DNA of 18,368 nt from Clostridia bacterium (GCA_900768535.1 CAAGDE010000098.1:1-18368), one strand, 5' to 3'. Shown: positions 1 through 7,535, counted from the stretch's first letter. The notes: a model not told the origin generated them from the sequence alone. A program made the numbers and translations.

Positions 1-173
1 CGCCTAAACCTTTCCTAGAAGAAAGGCTTAGGAATCCAAAGAATTTCCCTGAGAAGGGCACTCCCCCCAAGCCGCGAACCGCAAAGTTTTTACGGTGTGT
101 AGATTGGGGGGTATGCCCTTCTCAGGGAAATTCTTTGGATTCCTAAACCTTTCTTCTAAGAAAGGTTTAGGCG
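1..173. repeat. Long imperfect inverted repeat with nested palindromes (MITE-like or structural intergenic element)
   Basis: Bases 1-70 are the reverse complement of 104-173 with four mismatches (positions 15, 27, 61 and 62), leaving a loop of 33 bases (71-103). Each arm contains its own 30-base palindrome (3-32 and 142-171, core CCTAAACCTTTCTT), so the single strand could fold either as one long hairpin or as a cruciform with side hairpins. The left arm starts exactly at the window edge, so the element may continue outside. No transposase is visible. It sits just downstream of the esterase gene and could also act in transcript termination. Confidence 0.85.
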
Positions 174-177
174 GGGT

Positions 178-194
178 TTGGGGCAGAGCCCCAA
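178..194. repeat. Short GC-rich hairpin beside the long inverted repeat
   Basis: TTGGGGC AGA GCCCCAA is a 7-bp perfect stem with a 3-base loop. It lies about 20 bases beyond the stop of the minus-strand esterase gene and adjoins the long inverted repeat. There is no clear T-run after it in the minus direction, so intrinsic termination is only possible. It may be part of the same repeat element. Confidence 0.5.
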
Positions 195-212
195 GGTCTT
201 CCCCACAGCATA

Positions 213-1172
213 TCAGAGCGTGGATAGGAATTCGAAGACTTTGTCGTCGTTGCCGTTCAGGTTTTCGTGACCGAAGTCGGGATAGATCAGCACCGATTTG
301 GGGGCGGTGATTTTGTTGTACATGGCAAACTGCGTGGAGGGCGGGCAGGTGGTGTCCATCAGTCCCGTGGACATCATGACCGTTGCCCGGATGCGCGGTG
401 CGAGGTACTGGATATCGATGTAGCCGAGCTTGGTGAAAATCTCGTCCTCACGCTCATGCCGGGGGTCGAACCAGCGGAACCAGTAGCGGATGCCGTCATA
501 CGCGCCCTTTGCAAGATCCATGTTCCACACGCGGCGGTAATCGCTCAGATAGGGGTAAGTGGGGGCGCAGAGGCGGATTTCCGGCACCAGCGCGGCGCAG
601 GCGACCGACAGTCCGCCGCCCTGGGAGCCGCCGTAAACGCCGACCCGCGTTTCGTCCACATCGTCCCGTGCCATGATCACGCGGGCAAGCTGTGCGGTGT
701 CCAGAAAGATGTCACGGACCAGGAGATCCTCCGGATTTCCGTCAATGCCCCGCATGAACGGCGTGGGGTAAGTCGAGCCGGGAACGCCGCCCACGTCCTC
801 GGACAGACCGCCCTGACCTCTGGTGTCCATGGTGGCGGCAACAAAGCCCTGCGACGCGTAAACCAGCAGATTCCGCCAGCTTTCGCACCGTCCGGAAAGC
901 CCGTGGAAGTGGAGGGTGGCAGGCGCCTTGCCGTTCAGGTTCTTCGGCACGGCAACGCGGCCGTGGATCCGTGCGCCCTTGGTGGAGGTGAACCAAAGAT
1001 CGTACATATCCGCGATTCTGGAAGGGTAATCGTAGGGCAGAAGCTCCGCCTGCGGGTCGATGGCGTACAGCTCCTCCAGGGAGCGGTCCCAGAACGCGTC
1101 AAAGTCGTCCGGGCGCGGGTTGACCCCTTGGTAGACCTTCAGTTTCTCCAGGGGCATATCAACGATTGGCAT
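213..1172 (-). CDS. Acetylxylan esterase / cephalosporin-C deacetylase family (AXE1) hydrolase
   Basis: A 319-residue alpha/beta hydrolase of the AXE1 family (carbohydrate esterase family 7), whose members remove acetyl groups from xylo-oligosaccharides and related small substrates. The nucleophile elbow GGSQGG places Ser183. Asp273 (in LMDTTCPP) and His302 (in DFGHE) complete the triad, with spacing matching known AXE1 enzymes. The N-terminus (MPIVDMPLEKL) and length (family about 320) fit an intact protein. There is no signal peptide, so it probably acts in the cytoplasm on imported acetylated oligosaccharides. I chose the start at 1172 because AAGGAT lies 8 bases upstream and the family N-terminus begins there; the reading frame stays open 49 codons further. 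It appears monocistronic, with its own promoter at 1215-1243. The exact substrate is inferred from the family. Confidence 0.93.
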   Translation of the reverse strand: MPIVDMPLEKLKVYQGVNPRPDDFDAFWDRSLEELYAIDPQAELLPYDYPSRIADMYDLWFTSTKGARIHGRVAVPKNLNGKAPATLHFHGLSGRCESWRNLLVYASQGFVAATMDTRGQGGLSEDVGGVPGSTYPTPFMRGIDGNPEDLLVRDIFLDTAQLARVIMARDDVDETRVGVYGGSQGGGLSVACAALVPEIRLCAPTYPYLSDYRRVWNMDLAKGAYDGIRYWFRWFDPRHEREDEIFTKLGYIDIQYLAPRIRATVMMSTGLMDTTCPPSTQFAMYNKITAPKSVLIYPDFGHENLNGNDDKVFEFLSTL

Positions 1173-1214
1173 GATGATTGATCCTTTCGGTATGATTTTT
1201 GGAATAACACCGAC

Positions 1215-1243
1215 ATTATACCATATTCCGGCAGAAAATGCAA
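1215..1243 (-). promoter_or_regulatory. Promoter of the AXE1 esterase gene
   Basis: On the minus strand TTGCAT (1238-1243) is followed by a 17-base spacer and a perfect TATAAT (1215-1220), about 45 bases upstream of the start codon. This is a good sigma-A-type promoter in the right orientation. Confidence 0.85.
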
Positions 1244-1320
1244 CCCTTTTGCAAATTTCTTTCCAAAAAAAATCGGGGGAGGGGAAAGGTGTGATTGCTT
1301 TACAGTGGTGAGGCCGCAAC

Positions 1321-1472
1321 CCGGTTGGCGGTGTGCGTGACGAGGTGCGTTCAGCAACGGAGATCCCGCCTGCTGGCGCCCCGCTCGGGGCGGGGTTCGC
1401 TGTGCGGCAATGATTGGTGGGGGCGTGTGATTTTTAGCGGGTGGTGCCGCTTCGCTCAGGATGACACGGAGG
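1321..1472 (+). repeat. Interspersed intergenic repeat, copy 1
   Basis: This ~150-bp stretch recurs in reverse orientation at 1675-1825. The first ~90 bases (from CCGGTTGGCGG to GCTGTGCGGC) and the last ~30 (TGCCGCTTCGCTCAGGATGA) match closely; the middle ~35 bases are divergent. The TCGCTCAGGATGACA motif resembles a repeat I know to be widespread in intergenic regions of many bacteria. It also contains a strong hairpin around GCCCCGCTCGGGGC. The open frame across it is probably not a gene: its predicted peptide reappears in the inverted copy only because the DNA is repeated. Confidence 0.8.
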
Positions 1473-1490
1473 GGAGCCGGCGCGTGGGAT

Positions 1491-1620
1491 GAAAAACAAA
1501 GTGCCGTATTCGTTAGAAAGGCAAAAAGCTGAATCAGTTAGAAAAGCAAAATGCTGAACCGGTTAGAAAGAGAAAATGCCATATTGTCAGTTAGAAAGGT
1601 AAAATGCCATATCGGTTAGG
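1491..1620. repeat. Tandem array of ~25-bp GTTAGAAAG units
   Basis: The motif GTTAG starts at 1512, 1537, 1562, 1590 and 1615, giving units of 25, 25, 28 and 25 bases. A degenerate unit precedes them from about 1491. Unit cores read GTTAGAAAGG followed by AAAATGC. The units abut without unique spacers, so this is not a CRISPR array. Multiple short repeats of this size occur at the ends of some insertion sequences (IS21 family, for example), so it could be the remnant of an element end, but no transposase is present. Confidence 0.8.
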
Positions 1621-1674
1621 TTGACTGTGCTATATTCTACACCAAACAAATTACGTACTACGTTCCGCCCCGCC

Positions 1675-1825
1675 CACCGTGTCATCCTGAGCGAAGCGGC
1701 ATACCGGGTGTAAAGGTGAGCGACACAACCAAACAGCGCCGCACAGCGAACCCCGCCCCAAGCGGGGCGCCAGCAGGCGGGATCTCCGTTGTTGAACGCA
1801 CCTCATAACGCAAACCGCCAACCGG
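1675..1825 (-). repeat. Interspersed intergenic repeat, copy 2 (inverted)
   Basis: This is the reverse-orientation partner of 1321-1472. Together they make a ~505-bp palindromic arrangement around the tandem array. In the conserved ~90-base end the copies differ at only a few positions (GTGTGCGTGACG against GTTTGCGTTATG, for example). Bases 1826-1911 hold no recognisable feature. Confidence 0.8.
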
Positions 1826-1911
1826 AACGCGGACACAGGGTGGCGCGTCAGCGACTGATGACGGGGGTTAAGTCTGCTCTTTGATCCTTCCTTGTACCAG
1901 CCGCCATCAAA

Positions 1912-1947
1912 CATCCCGCGCCCCTGACGATTCGGGGGCGCGGGATG
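1912..1947 (-). terminator. Terminator of the transport operon
   Basis: CATCCCGCGCCCC (1912-1924) pairs perfectly with 1935-1947 around a 10-base loop, giving a 13-bp GC-rich stem five bases after the stop codon of the heptad-repeat protein. The following minus-strand bases (TTTGATGG) are only weakly T-rich, so it may be an imperfect intrinsic terminator or an RNA 3'-end stabiliser. Confidence 0.75.
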
Positions 1948-1951
1948 CGGG

Positions 1952-3823
1952 TTATTTGCTCTGGATGCTGTCGGTGCGGTAGATGAACTTCACCTGACCG
2001 TCCATGCCTTCTCCGATGCCGGCGAAGGACTGATAGGATTTCGATACATCAATCGTTGCGCGCAGACGGATCAGCAGGGGGCGGATGTCACCGCTTGCGA
2101 GGTCGGTCAGTTTCTTCACAACCTCCTCGTTGAACTGTCCGAGCCCGTCCTTCAGCTGTCCGGCGCCGTCCTTCAGCTGACCGATGCCGTCCGTCAGCTT
2201 CGGCAGCTCCGATACCAGCTGCTGCATTCCTGCGTAGGCGGCATCCACGCCGGCGGTGTAGTCGTTGACGCCGGTGTAGAAGGTGTTGTAGGCGGTCAGC
2301 TGCTGCTTCAGTGCCTCGATCTGCTCCACACGTGCCGCAACCTGCTCCGTCACGTTCTGTGCGATCAGTGCCTGCACCTCCGCGCCTGCCATCTGCGCAT
2401 CAACCAGTGCGGAGATGGCGGTCTGCGTGTCGGCTTTCTTCATTTGCAGATAAACTGCCGCATCAATCTTGTCCTGCACCTCGGCGGAGATCATTCCTGC
2501 CGCCAGTGCCGCCTGATACTGCTCTGCGGTCATGCCCTGCGCGGAGAGAACCGCCGCCAGGACCTGGGCACGGTAGGCTTCCGTGACCTTGACGGTGACC
2601 TGCTCGCGCACCGCCGCCGTGACCGCCGTGACAATGCTGTCATGCGCGGTGGAATGCTCCTCGGTTCCGGGGGTCTTCAGCGACGCGATGACGCCGTCCA
2701 ACACCGCCGCATAGGTATCGGTGGTCAGAGTGACGGACACGCCGGCTTTGGCAAGTTCGTTCTGCGCGGTTGCCAGGAGGGAATCAAAGACCTGTCCGGC
2801 ACCGCCGCGGAGCGTTTCGCTGTTTCCGTTCAGCTGTTTCAGACCGTCCGCAAGCTGTCCGATGCCGGAGATGAGCGCGCCGGACTGCTCCAGGAGCGTT
2901 GAGACACCGTCATAGAGCCGGGAGGAGCCGTTCAGGAGCTGGGTCATGGCGCCGGAGAGCGCGGTCAGCTTTTCCTCCACGGTCGCGGCGGCGTCCTCGA
3001 ACACACCGGTGTCGATTTTGCTGAACGGCTCGTTGGTTGCAACGCTGACCGTGGTGGCAAGACGGAAGTCCTTGGCTTTGGCGCGGATTTCCACACAGGA
3101 GGGGAGGGGCAGCTGTTCCTCGGTCAGCCCCAGGTTTTCGCGCAGTCCGGGGAACGCCACGCCGACCACCGCCGTCCGGTCGCCGTCATTGACCAGCCTG
3201 CCGCCGGTTACCGTAATGTCCGTGAAAACATCGTTGTCCAGCAGCATTCCGGTCAGCATGGCAAACGGAACGCAGATTGTTTCTTCTTTTCCGTCAATGG
3301 TGACGTTCTTGTACTGGTTGTTGGTGTAATCGAAGCGGATGGTCACATTGCCGCTCTTGCCGGCGATTTCATCCGCCGAAACCGGCTTTCCGTCCAGCGT
3401 GTAGGAGATTTTCACCGACACGGGCAGTTCCCGGTCGATGTTGCCGCGGTAGTAGATGTCGTTGCCTTCCGCGTCCCAGACCTTGGTGTTTCCGCCGCCC
3501 ATGGTGTAGCCCTCGTCACCCTTGACATTCTCAATGCCGGACAGGTCGGAGGCATCGTTCAGCTTGCCGTCACCCAGGACGTTTTTGATCCAGTCGCTGA
3601 CGATGATCTTCTTCACCGAGCCGTCCGCGCCGGCAAGAACGTACACCGTTTCGTTTTTCTGCGGCTTTTCCCCGACGTTCGCGGTGCTCCCGGAGGCGGA
3701 AGTCTCCTTGCTTTCCGGGGCGCCGTCATTCTGCGTTGCCATGACCGCAATGCCTGCCGATGCACCGCCGACCAGCAGGAGCGACAGTGCCGTGCAAATG
3801 ATTTTTGTCAGTTTTGTTTTCAT
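1952..3823 (-). CDS. Secreted heptad-repeat protein, YhgE/Pip ectodomain-like
   Basis: 623 residues, starting with a Sec-type signal peptide (KLTKIICTALSLLLVGGASA, about residues 4-23). Residues ~30-280 form a mixed region. Residues ~284-350 and ~533-568 carry the L-x-x-G heptad pattern (SGIGQLADGLKQL, DGIGQLKDGAGQLKDGLGQF) seen in YhgE/Pip and similar MMPL-associated proteins. An Ala/Gln-rich, probably helical stretch lies between. Unlike full YhgE proteins there is no C-terminal membrane block, so it is probably an exported or signal-anchored partner. The start is supported by AAGGAG 9 bases upstream. It is the last gene of the operon, 25 bases after the MMPL exporter, which suggests an accessory subunit spanning the space outside the membrane. 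That role is inferred from context; the biochemical function is unknown. Confidence 0.75.
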   Translation of the reverse strand: MKTKLTKIICTALSLLLVGGASAGIAVMATQNDGAPESKETSASGSTANVGEKPQKNETVYVLAGADGSVKKIIVSDWIKNVLGDGKLNDASDLSGIENVKGDEGYTMGGGNTKVWDAEGNDIYYRGNIDRELPVSVKISYTLDGKPVSADEIAGKSGNVTIRFDYTNNQYKNVTIDGKEETICVPFAMLTGMLLDNDVFTDITVTGGRLVNDGDRTAVVGVAFPGLRENLGLTEEQLPLPSCVEIRAKAKDFRLATTVSVATNEPFSKIDTGVFEDAAATVEEKLTALSGAMTQLLNGSSRLYDGVSTLLEQSGALISGIGQLADGLKQLNGNSETLRGGAGQVFDSLLATAQNELAKAGVSVTLTTDTYAAVLDGVIASLKTPGTEEHSTAHDSIVTAVTAAVREQVTVKVTEAYRAQVLAAVLSAQGMTAEQYQAALAAGMISAEVQDKIDAAVYLQMKKADTQTAISALVDAQMAGAEVQALIAQNVTEQVAARVEQIEALKQQLTAYNTFYTGVNDYTAGVDAAYAGMQQLVSELPKLTDGIGQLKDGAGQLKDGLGQFNEEVVKKLTDLASGDIRPLLIRLRATIDVSKSYQSFAGIGEGMDGQVKFIYRTDSIQSK

Positions 3824-3848
3824 GATTCATTCTCCTTACTTACGTTCG

Positions 3849-6098
3849 TTATAGGAACAGATGCTTCAGCCACCGCATACCGAACCGGATACCGAGTCCG
3901 ACACCCGCAAGGATACCGAGGTACTTCAGCGCATCGGCGGGAGTGCGCTCCTTTTCTGCGGGAGCGGTGACGCTTTCCGGCGCGGCGGATGCTGTCTTTG
4001 CGCCGACCGCAACCGGTGCGGGGGATTCGCCTGCCTTCGGCTTCATGCCGGCGGTGGTGTGGCGGATCAGTCCGTCAAAGAGCATCAGCAGTGCGGGCAG
4101 GAAGAAGATGACACAGCCCATGCTGATCAGTGCGCCGCGCGCCATCAGCATACACATGGAGCTGATGATGTCGATGTCCGAATAGAGCGCCACGCCGAAG
4201 GTCGCCGCGAACAGTCCCATGCCGGAGACGATGACGGACGGAATCGAGGCGGCAAGCGCCGCGGAAACCGCACCGCGTTTTGAGCGCCCGGAGGCACGCT
4301 CGGCTTTGTAACGGGTGGTCATCAGAATGGCGTAGTCGACCGTTGCGCCCAGCTGGATGGTGCTGATGCAGATGGGGGCGATGAAGGGGAGCGACTGCCC
4401 CGCGTAGTGCGGGATGCCGAGGTTGATGAAGATGGCAAGCTCGATGACCGAGATCAGGATGAAGGGCAGGCTGATGCTCTTCTCCACCAGGGCGATGATG
4501 ACGAAGATTGCCAGAATCGACACCGCATTGACCACCTGGAAATCGTGGTTGGTGGTTTCGATCATGTCCTTCATGCAGGGTGCCTCGCCGATGAGCATTC
4601 CGCTGGGGTCAAAGCGCTTGAGAACGGTGTTCAGGCGGTTGATCTGTTCGTTGACCTGATCTCCCGCGACCTTGTATTCCGAGTTGATCAGGAGCAGCTC
4701 CCAGCGGTCGCTTTTGAGGATGCGCAGGATGCTCTCAGGCAGGACCTCCTCCGGGACGCGGGAGCCGACAACCGACTCCAGCCCCAGGACGTATTTGACG
4801 CCGTCCACCTGCTCCATTTCCCGGATCATTGTCCGGACATCCTTGGAGGGAAGCTTGGAATTGATGAGAACCATGTGCGTGGAGGCGATGTTGAACTCCT
4901 CCGAGAGCTTGGAATTCGCAATCACGTATTCCATATCCTCCGGCAGGCACTGCCCCATGTCGTAGTAGACCTCATCGTTGGTCTTTTGGTAGCCGTAGAG
5001 CGCCGGCGCGATGAGCAGCAGGAAGATGACCAGGAACGCCGGGAAGGCTTTGGTCAGGAATTTTGCCATGCCCTTCATATTCGGGATGATGGAACGGTGG
5101 CGGGAGCGCTGCAGGGGCTTATCAAAGACAAGGATGAGCGCCGGCAGAACCGTGACACAGCCGATGACGCCGAAGATGACGCCCTTTGCCATGACGATGC
5201 CGAGGTCACGTCCCAGGGTAAAGCTCATGAAGCAGAGCGCGATGAAGCCGGCAACCGTGGTAATCGAGCTTCCCAGCACACTGGTCAGCGTTTCGTGGAT
5301 CGCGCAGGCCATTGCTTCACGCGGGTCGGGGTGCGTCAGGCGCTGTTCGTTGTAGCTGTGCCAGAGGAAGATGGAGTAGTCCATGGTTACGGCAAGCTGC
5401 AAAACGGCGGAGAGCGCCTTGGTGATGTAGGAAATTTCGCCCAGGAAATAGTTGGTGCCGAGGTTGATGAGAATCATGGCACCGATGGAGGCAAGGAAGA
5501 TGAAGGGGACGAGGAAGCTGTCCAGGAAGATCAGCATGGCGACCAGCGCAAGCACCACCGCAATGCCGACGTAGATCGGCTCCTCCGCCTCGCACAGATC
5601 CTTGAGGTCGGTAACCAGCGCCGACATCCCCGAAACGAAGCACTGCTCCCCGGCAATGCTCCGGATCTCTCGGATGGCGTCCATTGTCACGTCCGCCGAG
5701 GTCGCGCTGTCAAAGAAGACCGCGATCATGGTGGAGTGATCGGTGTTGAATTCGCGGTAGATTTCATCCGGCAGGATTTCCATCGGAATGGAGATGTCCG
5801 CCAGCGTGTTGTACCACAGAACGGTTTCCACGTGGTCGACCGCTTTGATTTTTTCGGTCAGCTTTGCCACGTCCCTCCGGGGCATATCCTCCACAATGAT
5901 GAAGGAGAACGCACCCTTTCCGAAGTCCTCCAGGAGCGTTTCCTGCCCCTTGACCGTGTCCATGTCGCCGGGCAGGTAGTCCAGCATATCGTAGTTGATG
6001 CGGGTGTTGATCATTCCGAACACGCAGGGAATGAGCAGCAGCAGGGTGATGATCAGAATGGGAATGCGGCATCTGACGACCGCTTTTGAAAAACGCAT
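3849..6098 (-). CDS. MMPL-family RND transporter
   Basis: 749 residues with classic RND duplicated topology: one N-terminal helix (~13-29), a large extracytoplasmic domain, helices ~175-330, then a second helix/ectodomain/helix set (~345-367 and ~530-680). The proton-relay aspartates typical of MMPL proteins are visible in both halves: Asp240 in TMDYSIFLWHS and Asp588 in ATVDYAIL. After the second half, a Pro/Ala-rich linker (~690-720) leads to an extra C-terminal helix (GILAGVGLGIRFGM), which is unusual. MMPL proteins export lipids, peptides or drugs using proton force; the substrate here is unknown. The gene follows the DUF308 gene by 6 bases, with AAGGAAAAA as ribosome site, and precedes the heptad-repeat protein, so the three are probably co-expressed. 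Confidence 0.92.
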   Translation of the reverse strand: MRFSKAVVRCRIPILIITLLLLIPCVFGMINTRINYDMLDYLPGDMDTVKGQETLLEDFGKGAFSFIIVEDMPRRDVAKLTEKIKAVDHVETVLWYNTLADISIPMEILPDEIYREFNTDHSTMIAVFFDSATSADVTMDAIREIRSIAGEQCFVSGMSALVTDLKDLCEAEEPIYVGIAVVLALVAMLIFLDSFLVPFIFLASIGAMILINLGTNYFLGEISYITKALSAVLQLAVTMDYSIFLWHSYNEQRLTHPDPREAMACAIHETLTSVLGSSITTVAGFIALCFMSFTLGRDLGIVMAKGVIFGVIGCVTVLPALILVFDKPLQRSRHRSIIPNMKGMAKFLTKAFPAFLVIFLLLIAPALYGYQKTNDEVYYDMGQCLPEDMEYVIANSKLSEEFNIASTHMVLINSKLPSKDVRTMIREMEQVDGVKYVLGLESVVGSRVPEEVLPESILRILKSDRWELLLINSEYKVAGDQVNEQINRLNTVLKRFDPSGMLIGEAPCMKDMIETTNHDFQVVNAVSILAIFVIIALVEKSISLPFILISVIELAIFINLGIPHYAGQSLPFIAPICISTIQLGATVDYAILMTTRYKAERASGRSKRGAVSAALAASIPSVIVSGMGLFAATFGVALYSDIDIISSMCMLMARGALISMGCVIFFLPALLMLFDGLIRHTTAGMKPKAGESPAPVAVGAKTASAAPESVTAPAEKERTPADALKYLGILAGVGLGIRFGMRWLKHLFL

Positions 6099-6104
6099 GA
6101 TGAA

Positions 6105-6701
6105 TCAGTTTTTCCTTTCTTCGAATTCGGTTTCATAGCAGTCCGGCTTCTGGTGCCGGATGATGCGGACCGCGCAGAGCACGGTGCCGAGGTTGAGCAG
6201 ACCGTCGGTAAGACAGGACAGCCCGAACAGAACCGTCAGGACCCGGAGGCTCTCCGAGGGGCGGAAGATCAGCACGGCGCCGAACAGAGCCGAGACGATT
6301 GCGGCGGTGAGAATCAGCCACCATCGCTTCAGTCCGAAGCGCTGTGCGTCAAGCGCGATCTGGAGCTTCAGCAGACCGTCCGACAGGATCAGAATCCCCC
6401 AAACGGTACACAGCACCGTCATCATCCGGTCGGGGGAGATCAGCAGAACACAGCCGAGCAGGATTAAGAGCAGCCCGGACGCCAGATCATACTGAAACGC
6501 CAGCCGGAACAGGTCGCGCGAGAAATACCCGATCAGCTTGACGGTGCCGAACACGATCATGGCACAGCCGGCGGCAGTGCCGAAGGCGGCGGGGGTGACG
6601 CCCGGCGTGACCAGGAGCAGGATCCCGAAGGCGCAGAGCAGAAGCGATACGGTAATGTAACCGATTTTCGCAATCCGCATGGGTACGGTTGAGCACATCA
6701 T
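6105..6701 (-). CDS. DUF308/HdeD-like small membrane protein
   Basis: About 198 residues, mostly hydrophobic, with roughly six predicted helices arranged as three hairpins (GYITVSLLLCAFGILLLV, SGLLLILLGCVLLI, WWLILTAAIVSALFGAVLIF and others) and conserved-looking D-G-L-L turns. This matches the DUF308/HdeD membrane family; the E. coli member is linked to acid resistance, but the molecular role is unknown. Two adjacent ATGs (6701 and 6698) follow AGGAGG at 5 and 8 bases, so either may be used; the frame is open further upstream but without a ribosome site. It is the first gene of the exporter operon, 6 bases before the MMPL gene, and may assist assembly or sense the membrane. That role is inference. 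Confidence 0.8.
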   Translation of the reverse strand: MMCSTVPMRIAKIGYITVSLLLCAFGILLLVTPGVTPAAFGTAAGCAMIVFGTVKLIGYFSRDLFRLAFQYDLASGLLLILLGCVLLISPDRMMTVLCTVWGILILSDGLLKLQIALDAQRFGLKRWWLILTAAIVSALFGAVLIFRPSESLRVLTVLFGLSCLTDGLLNLGTVLCAVRIIRHQKPDCYETEFEERKN

Positions 6702-6738
6702 TGTTGCCTCCTTTCTTTTCTGTTTCGTTCTGTCATTC

Positions 6739-6767
6739 AGTATAACACCGTGAAGCGGAAAAGGAAA
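6739..6767 (-). promoter_or_regulatory. Candidate promoter of the DUF308-MMPL-heptad operon
   Basis: On the minus strand TATACT (6739-6744, within TTATACTGAAT) is a good -10 box 38 bases before the start codon. The -35 region at 17 bases spacing is TTTCCT (6762-6767), a poor match. A weak, regulated promoter would fit. Confidence 0.5.
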
Positions 6768-6795
6768 TAGGCAGATATCGCCTGTCTGTTGCGTT

Positions 6796-6824
6796 TTCAG
6801 GCAATCCACCCCGAATTGCCTGAA
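6796..6824. promoter_or_regulatory. Perfect dyad, possible operator for the adjacent TetR regulator
   Basis: TTCAGGCAAT (6796-6805) and ATTGCCTGAA (6815-6824) are perfect 10-base inverted repeats separated by 9 bases. They lie between the tetR-like gene and the exporter operon, upstream of the candidate -10. The size and symmetry suit a dimeric TetR-type repressor, although the site lies about 50 bases above the -10 box, so an upstream element or an RNA hairpin are alternatives. Confidence 0.5.
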
Positions 6825-6892
6825 TTTCGGGGCTTGGCTGTCTTGTTTTCACAAAATCCCGTTGCGTTTTTCGGCAGAACAGACAAAGAAAA

Positions 6893-6927
6893 CAAGAACA
6901 GGACTAAGAACCGTTCTTGCTTTTTTT
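6893..6927 (+). terminator. Weak plus-strand terminator-like hairpin
   Basis: CAAGAAC (6893-6899) pairs with GTTCTTG (6913-6919), followed by C and seven T (6921-6927). There is no plus-strand gene upstream, so it may block stray or antisense transcription toward the TetR gene, or be the distal half of a bidirectional terminator with 6939-6966. A second dyad, CTTGTTTTC (6842-6850) with GAAAACAAG (6888-6896), overlaps its left arm. Confidence 0.4.
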
Positions 6928-6938
6928 GAAACAAAAGA

Positions 6939-6966
6939 CCCCGCCATCGGCACTGTGATGGCGGGG
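6939..6966 (-). terminator. Terminator after the TetR-family gene
   Basis: CCCCGCCATC (6939-6948) pairs perfectly with GATGGCGGGG (6957-6966). Read on the minus strand the stem is followed by TCTTTTGTTTC, a reasonable T-rich tail, eight bases beyond the TetR stop codon. It separates holA-tetR transcription from the exporter operon. Confidence 0.8.
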
Positions 6967-6974
6967 CTCCATGT

Positions 6975-7535
6975 TTATTCCGTTCTTTTCGCGCGGTGAA
7001 TCAGCTCCTCACTCATGCCGCGGCAGAGATCGGTGGCGCGGTGAATCTCCTCAATGGCGCTGTCCTTCATGCCGTTTTCCACCCAGTCGCAGGCAAGCCC
7101 GAAAATTTCGCATTTGGTAAAGCGGATGATGACCGCGCGGTCGTACTCGTCTACCGTCCCCTTGCCGAAAGCCGTGTCGAGGTAGGCGGTAACAAGGTAT
7201 TCGCAGATCTTCATCAGCGCGCTCTCGTACAGGTCGCGGCTGACCGAGTTGTAGATATGATAGACGGCGCGCTTATTCGCCAGCGCGAACCGGAGCGCAA
7301 CGTCCACGCACTGGTCAAGCGAGGTGATGGTCGGGTACTGCGTGATGATGCGGTCGACCTCCTCCCGGATGATCTCGCCTAAGAGGGTGGGAATATCCTG
7401 GAAGTGGTAGTAGAAGGAATTCCGGTTGATGCCGCATTCCTCAACGATCATGCGGACGCTGATCTGTGCCAGCGGCTTTTCGCCGAGCAGCTTGATAAAC
7501 GCCTCTTTGATGGCGCATTCTGTCAGGTTTGACAC
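6975..7535 (-). CDS. TetR/AcrR-family transcriptional regulator
   Basis: 186 residues. The N-terminal ~50 residues form a TetR-type DNA-binding domain: the helix-turn-helix lies at about residues 25-44, and the motif GINRNSFYYHF is the family signature. The remainder is a helical ligand/dimer domain of the type often paired with transporter genes. The start codon is GTG at 7535, supported by AAGGAGG seven bases upstream. It follows holA by 23 bases and so is probably co-transcribed with it. It precedes the DUF308-MMPL-heptad operon after a terminator and a perfect dyad, so the natural hypothesis is that it represses that operon in response to an exported substrate. The ligand cannot be told from sequence. 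Confidence 0.9.
   Translation of the reverse strand: MSNLTECAIKEAFIKLLGEKPLAQISVRMIVEECGINRNSFYYHFQDIPTLLGEIIREEVDRIITQYPTITSLDQCVDVALRFALANKRAVYHIYNSVSRDLYESALMKICEYLVTAYLDTAFGKGTVDEYDRAVIIRFTKCEIFGLACDWVENGMKDSAIEEIHRATDLCRGMSEELIHRAKRTE

Noticed and set aside
95..310. 71-residue open frame at the left edge
   Set aside because: It runs through one arm of the inverted repeat and into the esterase gene on the other strand; no ribosome site.
1295..1492. Small open frames sharing a peptide at 1295-1492 (+) and 1651-1914 (-)
   Set aside because: The shared peptide comes from the inverted DNA repeat. There is no ribosome site, and the composition is Arg/Cys-rich.
1491..1620. CRISPR array
   Set aside because: The 25-base units are contiguous, with no unique spacers, and no cas genes are present.
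4407..6089. 560-residue open frame antisense to the MMPL gene
   Set aside because: It is rich in His, Asp, Gln and Val in a non-protein-like pattern, has no hydrophobic core organisation, and lies fully opposite a clear transporter gene. It is a by-product of GC-rich codon use.
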